NCBI RefSeq assembly: GCF_001435995.1
Contig: NZ_AYYQ01000030.1
Span: 1 to 61,016 of the forward strand
Direction: 5' to 3'
DNA length: 61,016 bases
DNA from: Apilactobacillus ozensis DSM 23829 = JCM 17196
GTDB lineage: Bacteria; Bacillota; Bacilli; Lactobacillales; Lactobacillaceae
A program made the translations under genes and the position numbers. Below, piece by piece: positions 25,979 through 34,432 of this stretch. The notes under the pieces were generated by a model, which had not been told where the DNA came from, ran no database searches, and saw only the letters and a list, made by a program, of their open reading frames with translations. The number at the start of each line of letters is the position of its first letter. The stretch's first letter is position 1.

Positions 25979-28660
25979 TTAATGCTGTTTCACAAACTTG
26001 TTAGCCTTAATAAATCCGCCTTTAACTGCGTAAACCTTGCTACTATGCTTATCGTGTTTATATCGATTAGAATAGTCGATATATTTAATTCTTTTAGTAA
26101 TATGTTTATTTAAAACGCCTTTCTTTATTTTTAAATTAACATCTTTATATAGGGTAACTTTCTTTTTAGTGGTAATAGTTTTTACATTATATGCATGTGC
26201 TTTTCCAGTAACAACATATTTTCGATTCCCAGTTATATATTGACCATTGGATAATTTATAACGACTGGTTAAGTTGTGTTTTACTAGCTTATTCACACGT
26301 AAAATTGTACCTTGTTTGTAGTGCTTTACAGCTTTCATTTGTTTAGGATTTTTATATCCATAAATTCCATAAGGATTAATGACAGTTACGTATTTAGTTG
26401 GATTTTGATAGTAAGTAGAATTAGTTAACCCTTTTTGCACTGGGATGAATCCAATTTCGTTATGGGTTTTAAATTTTTTGTTGATGTCTTTAACTAAATA
26501 AAATTGTTCATTATGCTTATTTTTAACGAGTTTAATCACTTTAAACATAGGACTCTTATTGATAGGCTTTTTAAAGTAAATATTTTTAATATTGTTCTGA
26601 ATAGCATTTGGAGTTTTATACATATTTATTCTATCAATAGCATGGATTACCATGTTTGGTTGTGCAGGTTGAGATTGATTATTATTTTTATCAAAATTAT
26701 CAGAAGAACCATTATCCTTTTGATTGTTCGAGTTATTATCAGAACTATCAGGGCGATTAGGAACTACTTGATATGAATTGTTATCATTATTTTGATTTTT
26801 ACTTGGTACATTATTTTCATCAACTGGATTTTTTTCGTCTGGGCCTTCCTCGTTATCACTATCAGTATTCTCAGAAGGGGTTAAGGTTTTCTTGAACTCT
26901 ACAATTGCTTGATTATATTGACCTTGATAAGTCTTGCCATCTTTAATGGTTTTAGGATTTACCGTAATGATTTCTTTTTCATTTAATGGCCTATTTGTAT
27001 TGATATTAAAATTACCATTTTCATCAACATTACCGTGGCCCAATTTATCGCCATCATTATCATTAATAGTGATTTCATCATTTGGAATTCCTTTACCAAT
27101 TACCTTATTATCATTCTTAACAATTTTATCGATACTAGGTCTGTGTTTTTCAGAATTGAATTCAACTGTTCTATCGTTAATGTAGCTATATTTATTTTCA
27201 CCATTGTAATTAGTTTCAGCTTGAGCAGTTATGTTTTCTAATTCGCTTAATGGTCGTTGAACTACAATACTAAACTTATCTTTGTTGTTTACAACGCCAC
27301 GTCCAAGTTCATTGCCGTTACTATCCTTAACAATAATGGTATCATTTTCGACACCATTACCCTTAACGATGTCGCTTTCATCGAACATCTTTTCTAAAGT
27401 AGGTGTATGATTTTCAGGACTGTAATCGACATGCTTAGTATCAGCATCACCATTATAGTCAATTCCATTATAAATGGTCTTAGGCGTAGCTTTGATAACC
27501 TCACGTTCTACTAATGGACGATTTGTAGTAATTGTAAATACGCCATCAGTTACTTTGCCATGACCGATTGTTTCGTTTTTATCATCCGTAATGATGATTT
27601 CGTCATTTTCAACTCCACGGCCAGTTACTTCGGTAGCGTTTGCAGAAGGGATGTTTAGCTTTGGTTTATGATTTTCGGGACTATAGTCAACGCGTTTATT
27701 AGTTTCATGCCCACGAAATTCATGTTCTTTGTATTTAGTGACTGCTCTAGCTTTAATTAGTTCTCTTTCTGTTAAGTCATGATTGGTTTCAATTTTAAAG
27801 TTTCCATTGTCATCAACCATACCACGCCCAATTTCTGTATTATTTTCCGTAGTAATGATTATTTCATCACCAGGTTTACCATGGCCGGATATGTATTTTT
27901 GACCTGACTTAGGAATGTCTAGTTCCACGTCATGTTCATCAATTTCATATACTTTTTTGTAAATTAGATTTACATTGACATCCTTGTTACCTAAATAACC
28001 GGAAGTGTTTTTTGCAGAACTATATTCATATTCACCAATCATATGGGGAAATCTAGTTATTTTATAAGTTTGACCATTATATTCATTGTAGGCCTCGGAG
28101 TTAGCAATGTTTTTATTTTTGCTATCTACATAGTTAACAATTAAATTTACTTTATCTAGATCATTATATGGGACTGATTTTCCACTAGAATATCCAAACC
28201 ATCCAGTAAAAGCAGATTGCTTAGGATTTGAAAAATAGAAACTACGTTGTCTAGATATAAGATTACCCTTACCGTTGGATGTTAACGCATAGGAGTCATC
28301 ATCTTTTTCCATTTTTATCGATATATTAGGGAAACCAACATTTTGCCAATTGTTAGTTATAGGTATGCGATGTGAAATCTTGCCATTTTCATATACCATT
28401 GAATAATTTTTGCCGTCAGATTTATCCAGCGAAGTTACTAAGTACGAATTATCATAATCTCTGATTTTATATACCGCCGATGTAATCGTATTTTCAGTTG
28501 GATCATTGGCTAAATTATTCTTCTGCGGTTCAAAAGTAGCACTACTAAGAAATTCATTGCGATTAGTGACCGTTTTGCTTTGTGCCATGGCACTAATTCC
28601 AATAGCAATACTAATTACCATTGTCAATATGGCAGTGCTAATATTTTTTAATTGAAACAT
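25979..28660 (-). CDS. Surface protein with MucBP-like and four Ig-like repeats
   Basis: The ATG at 28660 has AAGGTGG 8 bases upstream; the GTG at 28672 lies inside that site and is rejected. The 893-aa product has a signal peptide (AILTMVISIAIGISAMA), a unique ~130-aa region and a MucBP-like unit (V-N-L-I-V-N-Y-V-D-S ... V-N-V-N-L-I-Y-K). Four ~85-aa bacterial Ig-like (Big_6-type) repeats follow, each with G-x-G-x-x-x-D-x-I-I-I and N-R-P-L-x-E-x-E. After a Ser/Asn/Asp-rich linker, ~240 C-terminal residues hold several wall modules, including S-R-Y-K-L-S-N-G-Q-Y-I-T-G-N-R. Likely mucus- or glycan-binding adhesin. No LPXTG motif. Confidence 0.88.
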   Translation of the reverse strand: MFQLKNISTAILTMVISIAIGISAMAQSKTVTNRNEFLSSATFEPQKNNLANDPTENTITSAVYKIRDYDNSYLVTSLDKSDGKNYSMVYENGKISHRIPITNNWQNVGFPNISIKMEKDDDSYALTSNGKGNLISRQRSFYFSNPKQSAFTGWFGYSSGKSVPYNDLDKVNLIVNYVDSKNKNIANSEAYNEYNGQTYKITRFPHMIGEYEYSSAKNTSGYLGNKDVNVNLIYKKVYEIDEHDVELDIPKSGQKYISGHGKPGDEIIITTENNTEIGRGMVDDNGNFKIETNHDLTERELIKARAVTKYKEHEFRGHETNKRVDYSPENHKPKLNIPSANATEVTGRGVENDEIIITDDKNETIGHGKVTDGVFTITTNRPLVEREVIKATPKTIYNGIDYNGDADTKHVDYSPENHTPTLEKMFDESDIVKGNGVENDTIIVKDSNGNELGRGVVNNKDKFSIVVQRPLSELENITAQAETNYNGENKYSYINDRTVEFNSEKHRPSIDKIVKNDNKVIGKGIPNDEITINDNDGDKLGHGNVDENGNFNINTNRPLNEKEIITVNPKTIKDGKTYQGQYNQAIVEFKKTLTPSENTDSDNEEGPDEKNPVDENNVPSKNQNNDNNSYQVVPNRPDSSDNNSNNQKDNGSSDNFDKNNNQSQPAQPNMVIHAIDRINMYKTPNAIQNNIKNIYFKKPINKSPMFKVIKLVKNKHNEQFYLVKDINKKFKTHNEIGFIPVQKGLTNSTYYQNPTKYVTVINPYGIYGYKNPKQMKAVKHYKQGTILRVNKLVKHNLTSRYKLSNGQYITGNRKYVVTGKAHAYNVKTITTKKKVTLYKDVNLKIKKGVLNKHITKRIKYIDYSNRYKHDKHSSKVYAVKGGFIKANKFVKQH

Positions 28661-28744
28661 TAAATCACCCACCTTATATTTTGTCTTACTTCATAAGAAT
28701 ATTATTCATGGTAACTATAATCAAATAAAAAGCATTACTATAAG

Positions 28745-28779
28745 TAAAAAACTGATTTCAAAATGAAATCAGTTTTTTT
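28745..28779 (-). terminator. Terminator overlapping the end of the GNAT gene
   Basis: AAAAAACTGATTTCA / TGAAATCAGTTTTTTT, 15-bp stem, 3-base loop. The GNAT stop codon lies inside the stem. Confidence 0.85.
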
Positions 28780-29215
28780 GTACGTTCATTGTCATAGTAA
28801 TATGGGGCGTGTGATGATAAGTAAAGACTTCACTAATCGCTTTAAACCCAAACTTTTCATAGAATAGTTCTTTGTCGGCCTGCGCATGAATGGTAATAGT
28901 GGGATTATCGTAATGTTTTTGAATACTACTTAAAATATGTTCAACTAGTTGCTTACCTAATCCCTGACCACGAGCTTTGGATGCAGTGAGTACGCGGCCA
29001 AATGATATGTAGTCGTTTTCTTCGTACATCCGAGCGTACGCTAAGACTTCACCATCTTCTTCAGCCCAGAGGTGTAATGCAACGTGGTCTAAATGGTCGG
29101 CTTCTTGATAGGGACGTTCTTGTTCGACTACAAATGTGCTAATGCGCGCCGATAGAATTGCCCACAAGTCCGCCTTAGTTAGTTCATCATAAGTTTTTAA
29201 ATGCCATTTAATCAA
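28769..29215 (-). CDS. GNAT-family N-acetyltransferase (ElaA-like)
   Basis: I chose the TTG at 29215 because GGGAG lies 8 bases upstream; the ATG at 29228-29230 overlaps that site and has none of its own. The product (~148 aa) begins M-I-K-W-H-L-K-T-Y-D-E-L-T, with V-V-E-Q-E-R-P-Y-Q-E-A-D and D-H-V-A-L-H-L-W, as in ElaA-type GNATs. The acetyl-CoA loop is R-G-Q-G-L-G-K-Q-L. The C-terminal part has F-Y-E-K-F-G-F. It transfers an acetyl group from acetyl-CoA; the substrate is unknown. Complete and cytoplasmic. Confidence 0.88.
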   Translation of the reverse strand: MIKWHLKTYDELTKADLWAILSARISTFVVEQERPYQEADHLDHVALHLWAEEDGEVLAYARMYEENDYISFGRVLTASKARGQGLGKQLVEHILSSIQKHYDNPTITIHAQADKELFYEKFGFKAISEVFTYHHTPHITMTMNVQKN

Positions 29216-29346
29216 TATAATCACTCCCATAGAGGTTTGATTAAAGCATATTCCACTTGATGTATGATTTCAATGCAAAATGCGGTAAAACGAGCGATAT
29301 TTACGCTATCGTAATATTTATTAGTCCTTGTTACATTATTACTCGA

Positions 29347-29360
29347 CCAAGGGCCCTTGG
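29347..29360. promoter_or_regulatory. Perfect 14-bp palindrome upstream of the sigma-factor gene
   Basis: CCAAGGGCCCTTGG, GC-rich in an AT-rich gap, immediately before a TATAAC -10-like box (29363) and ~27 bases before the sigma-factor ATG. Likely a dimeric-regulator operator. TTACG-CTAT-CGTAA lies ~40 bases further upstream. Confidence 0.5.
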
Positions 29361-29386
29361 ATTATAACCGCTAAGGATGATTCAAG

Positions 29387-29926
29387 ATGAATAAAAATGA
29401 AAATAACGACTATCAAGCTAGTTTCAAATATCTAATGGCGAACGACCATCAAGTATTGATTTATGGAGTGTTAAAAAAACTAAATATCCGTCCATTTAAT
29501 CAACTGTATGATGATTTGTATCAAGAAGGGGTCTTAGCCTTCATTAAGAAATATAATCAGTGTCCAGCCGATAAAACCGATAAACAACGCTTAGGGTTTA
29601 TCTATCAAGGGGTGTATTGGCAACTATTAGACTATTTACGTAAGGATAGTTTAGTTGGTACTCGTCAAGAAAATGATGATACTGAACTTGCATATTTGTC
29701 AGCTAGTGATGATTCCAATGCGTTGATAGAAAAAAAGCTATTGCTGCAAAAATTACAAACTATTTGCACAAAAAAAGAATTATCCTACCTATATAATAAG
29801 CACGAATTAGGGATGTCGGTAACCGAGTTGGCTGAACAAGAAAATATATCACGTCAATCAATGCATAAGCGACTTAAAAAACTCCATCAAAAAATAAAAT
29901 TGAATTTAGGGGTTACACATGGGTAG
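29387..29926 (+). CDS. Sigma-70 family factor, ComX/SigH-like
   Basis: AAGGATG precedes the ATG. The 179-aa protein has a region-2-like part (D-D-L-Y-Q-E-G-V-L-A-F ... Y-W-Q-L-L-D-Y-L-R-K, residues ~40-95). The region-4 helix-turn-helix is L-G-M-S-V-T-E-L-A-E-Q-E-N-I-S-R-Q-S-M-H. Region 3 and a full region 1 are absent. Length and layout match the SigH/ComX-type alternative sigma factors of lactobacilli, associated with competence or stress genes. It is followed by DUF1659 and DUF2922 genes, a frequent Firmicutes association. A ComK-like regulator and DNA-entry nuclease lie 7 kb away. The competence role is inference. Confidence 0.75.
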   Translation: MNKNENNDYQASFKYLMANDHQVLIYGVLKKLNIRPFNQLYDDLYQEGVLAFIKKYNQCPADKTDKQRLGFIYQGVYWQLLDYLRKDSLVGTRQENDDTELAYLSASDDSNALIEKKLLLQKLQTICTKKELSYLYNKHELGMSVTELAEQENISRQSMHKRLKKLHQKIKLNLGVTHG

Positions 29927-30000
29927 TTCATTTCGTTACTAGTAGATGTAAGGGTTGGCCGACACTTATCAAATCTAATTAAAAACGGGAGCTTACACAA

Positions 30001-30204
30001 ATGAATAAAACTTGGTTGAAAACAAATATCGTCTATACAATGGTAAACAAAGAAAACGGCAAGGTCACTAAACGTTCTTTTGCGAACCTAGTTGAAGACG
30101 TAACGGACCAACAAGTCGCTGAATTTGGCTCAATTTTAGAAACCTTAGCAAGTAGTAACTATACCGGCGCTATTGTCGACGATAAGACACAATATTTAGT
30201 TTAA
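30001..30204 (+). CDS. DUF1659 protein
   Basis: The 67-aa protein, with GGGAG upstream, has the DUF1659 layout: T-W-L-K-T-N ... K-R-S-F-A-N-L-V-E-D-V-T-D-Q-Q-V-A-E-F-G-S-I-L-E-T-L. Small cytoplasmic protein of unknown biochemical function. It lies 74 bases after the sigma factor and 43 before the DUF2922 gene, so one operon is likely. Confidence 0.8.
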   Translation: MNKTWLKTNIVYTMVNKENGKVTKRSFANLVEDVTDQQVAEFGSILETLASSNYTGAIVDDKTQYLV

Positions 30205-30247
30205 AATTACTAATCCAACTTAATTAAATCAATGGGGGCAATATAAT

Positions 30248-30475
30248 ATGAAGCATTTAGAACTTACATTCCAATCTGAAGACCGTAAAATCAAGACTTT
30301 CAAACTTAACTACGCCAATGAAGCACTAGGGGTAAACGAATTACAAGGGGCGATGAATCGCATCGCAGCTTTGAACATGTTCGAACGTGATGGCATTCAA
30401 TTATATAAAGTACCAGTCGCCGCACGTTATGTGGACACTAATACTAAAACCATCTTCGATACCCGTAACAAGTAA
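30248..30475 (+). CDS. DUF2922 protein
   Basis: The 75-aa product (GGGGGC upstream) matches DUF2922: M-K-H-L-E-L-T-F-Q-S-E-D-x-K-x-K-T-F, then A-M-N-R-I-A-A-L-N-M-F. Unknown function. DUF1659 and DUF2922 are usual partners. It is the last gene of the sigma-factor operon, ended by a strong terminator. Confidence 0.8.
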   Translation: MKHLELTFQSEDRKIKTFKLNYANEALGVNELQGAMNRIAALNMFERDGIQLYKVPVAARYVDTNTKTIFDTRNK

Positions 30476-30526
30476 CATGTAACAAGTAATAGGAAACATC
30501 AAATAACTAACTAGTCTAATTAATTT

Positions 30527-30558
30527 AAAAAAGGTCGCCATGTTTGGCGGCCTTTTTA
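30527..30558. terminator. Bidirectional terminator, DUF2922 / LysR
   Basis: AAAAAAGGTCGCCA / TTGGCGGCCTTTTT with 3-base loop; overlaps the LysR stop codon on the minus strand. Confidence 0.85.
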
Positions 30559-31449
30559 CTTACATAAATGTTCAGGATAATGTTTTTCAATAAATTGTTT
30601 AATTGTTGAGACCATCTTCGCATTCGCTGGCGCTTTGGTTTCAATCGAATTAATGATGAGATAAATATCACGGTAAAATTCCTTATCAAAAGGGTAGGCG
30701 TTAACTTCGCCGGAAGTCTTGATCAACGCTAACTTCGGCAATATGCCAATGCCTAGACCAGCTTCAACCATGGCGATGATTGACTGGTCATCAATACTGA
30801 ACTGCAGGGATTGTACGGTAACGTTGTAGTGGTCTAATACGGCCTTAGTGTCACCGATGTAATCGGAATGTTGTAGGATAAAGCTTTTATCGATGATGTC
30901 AGCTTGGGTGATGCTGTGACCATTAATGGGGATGAAGTCAGTCGGCGTAATACAATAGAACATATCTTTAATTAGCGGGACCTTAATCACCGCATCGTTT
31001 TTAGGATCACAGGTAAAGCCTAAGTCTATTTTTCCGCTACGAACGTCACTGGTAATGTTATTAAAGGCATCTTGTGTAACTTTGATTTTAATCTGGGGAT
31101 AGTGCTTTTTAAAGTGACGTAAAATAGGTGGTAACCAATTAATGCACACACTACTAAATGCGCCAATGCGGACAATGCCTTGGCTAACTCCAGAAATATT
31201 AGCAGCTTTTTGTTCTAATAGTTGTTCATCAGCCAGAATCGTTTGAATCATTGGCAGAATCTCTTGGCCATTTTCAGTTAAGCGGACACCGGCACGGTTA
31301 CGTACCAGCACTGAAAAGCCTAATTTTTTTTCTAGTTGATTAATTGAATGTGAGATCGCCGAAGGGGTAACGTTTAATAATTGAGCAGCTTGATAGAAAC
31401 TACCCGCTTCGACCACGGTGATAAAGGCTTGATAGGCAAACGGTAGCAT
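30556..31449 (-). CDS. LysR-family transcriptional regulator
   Basis: GGAG precedes the ATG by 7 bases. The 297-aa protein has the N-terminal winged helix-turn-helix (F-x-A-A-x-x-L-N-V-T-P-S-A-I-S-H-S-I-x-x-L-E-K-K-L-G, residues ~20-45). The C-terminal half is a periplasmic-binding-like effector domain (V-R-I-G-A-F-S-S at ~92; V-E-A-G-L-G-I-G-I-L-P at ~228). Length is standard. Its promoter region is shared with the S-layer-like gene. AAAATT-agg-AATTTT (in 31487-31508) just upstream could be its autoregulatory site. Target genes are unknown. Confidence 0.9.
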   Translation of the reverse strand: MLPFAYQAFITVVEAGSFYQAAQLLNVTPSAISHSINQLEKKLGFSVLVRNRAGVRLTENGQEILPMIQTILADEQLLEQKAANISGVSQGIVRIGAFSSVCINWLPPILRHFKKHYPQIKIKVTQDAFNNITSDVRSGKIDLGFTCDPKNDAVIKVPLIKDMFYCITPTDFIPINGHSITQADIIDKSFILQHSDYIGDTKAVLDHYNVTVQSLQFSIDDQSIIAMVEAGLGIGILPKLALIKTSGEVNAYPFDKEFYRDIYLIINSIETKAPANAKMVSTIKQFIEKHYPEHLCK

Positions 31450-31644
31450 ATAATTACTCCAATCCAGTATTTTTAATGCATATTTTACCCTAAAAATTAG
31501 GAATTTTATAAAATGTGAGCCAATTTTTGACTTTTTTACGCCATTGACTTATATTATTAACTAATGTATGGGCAGCCTACATATTACATTTTAGTTATTT
31601 AAGTAACACTTCTTTGCAAAAGTATTACAATCTAATTATTATGG

Positions 31645-31673
31645 TTGCGAAACACCTATGAGATGTCTATACT
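31645..31673 (+). promoter_or_regulatory. Distal promoter (P1) of S-layer-like gene 1
   Basis: TTGCGA (31645-31650), 17-base spacer, TATACT (31668-31673). It implies a ~120-base leader, as is common for S-layer genes. Confidence 0.5.
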
Positions 31674-31725
31674 ATAGAATGTCATTGTAATTGTTAAGCG
31701 ATGCATGCAAGTTAAGTTATTTATG

Positions 31726-31754
31726 TTTAACTTTCAGTTTATTCATGATATAAT
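31726..31754 (+). promoter_or_regulatory. Proximal promoter (P2) of S-layer-like gene 1
   Basis: TTTAAC (31726), 17-base spacer, TATAAT (31749-31754). AGTTTATTCATG plus the -10 box is shared, 18 of 19 bases, with the promoter of the second S-layer-like gene. Confidence 0.65.
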
Positions 31755-31801
31755 ACTTGTGCTTGATAAATTACATACTAATGTATTGGAGGAAATATAT
31801 A

Positions 31802-33922
31802 ATGCAAAAAAGTTTAAAGAAATCTTTATACTTAGGTTTAGCTGCATTGAGTTTTGCTTCAGTAGCTGGCGCAACTAACGCTAACGCTGCTAAGAAACAC
31901 CACTCAAAGAAGACAGTTAAGACTGTTAAAAAAGCTAAGCCTGTAACTTATACTTCAAGTTACAATCTTGATCAATCAGTTGTTTACTCATTAAACGGTA
32001 GCAACGCTATCTACACTAAGCCAGGTACTGTTAAAGGTGCTCGTGTAGTTGCATCAAAATCTGATGTAAAATCTGTTGCTAACTCATCAAAGGGTTACTT
32101 CATGGCTTACGGTGAAGCTAAGACTTCAAAGGGTGCTCACTACTACAAGGTAGTTTCATTCGATCACAAATACCGTGGTTGGGTATACGCTGGTTCAGCT
32201 AAGAAGGTAGAATCAACAACTACTGCTACTGACACACCTAAGAACAATGTTGTTTACTTGAAGAGCCAAGTTTCAAACACTCTTTGGGACGCTCCTAAGT
32301 ACTCAGCATTCAAGACTACTAAGGCTGCTAACAATAACTCAGCTATTGCTAACGACCAATACGTAGTTGACAAGGCTGTTAAGTTAAACCGTGAAGGTTG
32401 GACTTACTACCATGTAACTAACAAGACTAATGCTAACTACAGTGGTTGGGTATGGGCAGGCGCTACTAGCGATGCTAAACCAACTGATAACTTTAACGCT
32501 GCTAAAGATGTTAAAATCAACTTCACTTACAACGGTTCAACTGTTAAGTCATCAGTATTCCATGCATATGATGCAAATATGAGAACTAACAACTCAAATG
32601 TATTTAACCAAGATGATTTAAACAGTAAATTGTTTACACCAACTACATTGAGTAACTACAACAACCGTAAAGTTGCTTGGTTAAACGCTCAATTAGCTGG
32701 TACTGGTTACCAAGTTACTGATAACCAAGATGCTAAAGGTTTTGACACTAACACTCATAACTATTCCGCATTGAAAGATGTTAAGTTTGGTGACACTGTT
32801 TACTTGTCAGTTGTTAAAGCTGATACTAACTATGGTAAGTTAAGTGCATTTGCATTGAACAACAACCAATTCGTAAACGGTTCTACTAGATTAACTGCTG
32901 ATAATGTTTTATTCCCAGCTATCTACAACAATGATTACTTCTATAATCAAAATGAAGTTCAAAACGAAAAAGCTATTGCTGCATACTTTGGTTTACAAAA
33001 TGGTAGTTCAACACCACAATACAATGATAAATTAGCAGGTGCTCAAAATGCACTTAGAGTTCTTGTTTCTAAGAACAACGTTACTTTACCAGATGTTGGA
33101 TACAACAAGTCTGTATACAAAGACATCAATGCTGCTATGGATGCATACAAAGCTGCTATTGCAGGACAAAAAGTTTCTTCAGTAACAACTAATGTTAAAG
33201 GAACTATTAAAGGTGCAACTAACGATTACCAACAATACAATGGTTACACTCTTGTAGAAGTTAAAGATGCTAACAATTCTAACCAATCAACTGATTTAAT
33301 TGTTGACGGTAACAACGCTGTTATTGCAACTGCTAAATATGGTTCAGAATTAAGCTTAAACAATGGTGCTAAATTATTTGCTACTAAGGCTGATGCTGAT
33401 AAGTTAGGAACAGCTGAAGCTATTAAGGGTGCAACTAATGCTACTGCTAAATACAATGGCTACAAGCTAATTAAAAATGCAGATGGTAGTAATGGTCAAG
33501 TTGTTGATGACAAAGGTTTTGTCGTTGCTAACATTAATGGTCACAATGATTCACAACCATCATTAAACTGGGGTGCTACACCTATTAAAGATGTTGATGG
33601 TTATGTTAAGGAATTGAATCCTTCAACTGTATCTACTAATCAATACAACTTCTCTGATTTCGCTGGAATCAATGGTGGTTCTAAACCTTACGGTTCATTT
33701 GATACTTCATCAAACAACACTGATAGTAAGTACATGAAGACAGCTACTGGTGCTAATGGTGAACAATACCACATGGTATACTTCTTAGCTCCTTCTGCTA
33801 CTAACTCAGAAATGGGTAACAAGAAGATGGCTGATGGCGTAAGCTTCTATTACTACGCTGTTCCAGTTGCTGGACCTGTTACAACACAATCAAACAACAC
33901 TCTTGATTACTTAGCTAAATAA
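31802..33922 (+). CDS. S-layer-like wall protein 1
   Basis: GGAGGA lies 8 bases before the ATG at 31802; the earlier in-frame ATG at 31757 has no ribosome site. The 706-aa product has a signal peptide (SLKKSLYLGLAALSFASVAGATNANA) and a Lys-rich segment. Two SH3-like/GW wall-binding modules end Y-R-G-W-V-Y-A-G (~135) and Y-S-G-W-V-W-A-G (~220). A long Asn/Thr/Ala-rich crystalline-type region with internal repeats (I-K-G-A-T-N-x-x-x-x-Y-N-G-Y) follows. Codon use is strongly biased to AAC, TAC, GCT and AAG, unlike neighbours, indicating very high expression. Two promoters and a strong terminator fit an S-layer or major wall protein. Lattice formation is inferred. Confidence 0.8.
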   Translation: MQKSLKKSLYLGLAALSFASVAGATNANAAKKHHSKKTVKTVKKAKPVTYTSSYNLDQSVVYSLNGSNAIYTKPGTVKGARVVASKSDVKSVANSSKGYFMAYGEAKTSKGAHYYKVVSFDHKYRGWVYAGSAKKVESTTTATDTPKNNVVYLKSQVSNTLWDAPKYSAFKTTKAANNNSAIANDQYVVDKAVKLNREGWTYYHVTNKTNANYSGWVWAGATSDAKPTDNFNAAKDVKINFTYNGSTVKSSVFHAYDANMRTNNSNVFNQDDLNSKLFTPTTLSNYNNRKVAWLNAQLAGTGYQVTDNQDAKGFDTNTHNYSALKDVKFGDTVYLSVVKADTNYGKLSAFALNNNQFVNGSTRLTADNVLFPAIYNNDYFYNQNEVQNEKAIAAYFGLQNGSSTPQYNDKLAGAQNALRVLVSKNNVTLPDVGYNKSVYKDINAAMDAYKAAIAGQKVSSVTTNVKGTIKGATNDYQQYNGYTLVEVKDANNSNQSTDLIVDGNNAVIATAKYGSELSLNNGAKLFATKADADKLGTAEAIKGATNATAKYNGYKLIKNADGSNGQVVDDKGFVVANINGHNDSQPSLNWGATPIKDVDGYVKELNPSTVSTNQYNFSDFAGINGGSKPYGSFDTSSNNTDSKYMKTATGANGEQYHMVYFLAPSATNSEMGNKKMADGVSFYYYAVPVAGPVTTQSNNTLDYLAK

Positions 33923-33941
33923 TCTTATTATTTAACTAAAT

Positions 33942-33972
33942 AAAAAAAGAACTCCGAAGAGTTCTTTTTTTA
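33942..33972 (+). terminator. Terminator of S-layer-like gene 1
   Basis: AAAAAAAGAACTC-cgaa-GAGTTCTTTTTTT, perfect stem. Confidence 0.9.
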
Positions 33973-34039
33973 TACATATTTTTACAAGAAATTACTGATT
34001 ATATTTATTAAGGTGACTTGGATGGCTTCATTATACAAT

Positions 34040-34344
34040 AATTGAATAGTGGTGTGATTAGAACGAATAGTAATTAAACTTACAATGGAGTAAGTCATCC
34101 AATTTATATTTACTACAATTCAAGTGCTTCGATTACTATTAATGCAATTAACAATACACCAAGCACGCCTGCGAATAACTCAACTTCAACTAATACAAAT
34201 ACGAACATAAATAATTCAAAAACTGCCGATCAATCTCAAAATGGCAATAATTCTGAAAATAAAAATAATCAACAATCAGGATAAAGTGGTCAACAACCAG
34301 GTCAAGGTCAACAAAATGCCACAGGTATTCAGAAAAATAAATAA
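34040..34344 (+). pseudogene. Remnant of a third S-layer-like gene copy
   Basis: The frame reads N-S-G-V-I-R-T-N-S-N-stop-T-Y-N-G-V-S-H-P-I-Y-I-Y-Y-N-S-S-A. An Asn/Thr/Ser/Gln-rich tail interrupted by TAA follows, ending G-I-Q-K-N-K-stop. It has no start, signal peptide or ribosome site. The Y-x-Y-Y-N and Asn/Gln-rich end resembles the C-terminus of the next gene (L-N-V-Y-Y-N-R-T ... NSQQNTNAGNQ). It is followed by an intact terminator. The rest of the 33973-34432 gap holds nothing else but the next promoter. Confidence 0.65.
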
Positions 34345-34353
34345 TAGTTATAT

Positions 34354-34381
34354 AAATAAGGGACTTGTTCCCTTATTTTTT
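34354..34381 (+). terminator. Terminator after the pseudogene
   Basis: AAATAAGGGA-cttg-TTCCCTTATTTTTT. Confidence 0.8.
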
Positions 34382-34400
34382 AGTTTATTCATGTTATAAT
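34382..34400 (+). promoter_or_regulatory. Promoter of S-layer-like gene 2, conserved with gene 1
   Basis: AGTTTATTCATGTTATAAT, one mismatch to the block at 31736-31754, including the TATAAT -10. The -35 region overlaps the T-run of the preceding terminator. Confidence 0.6.
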
Positions 34401-34432
34401 TTAACCAATAAAATTACAGGGGGCATATTTAT

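Noticed and set aside
31562-31610. Short ORF ATG-TAT-GGG near the S-layer promoter
   Set aside because: No ribosome site and only 12 codons; likely chance.
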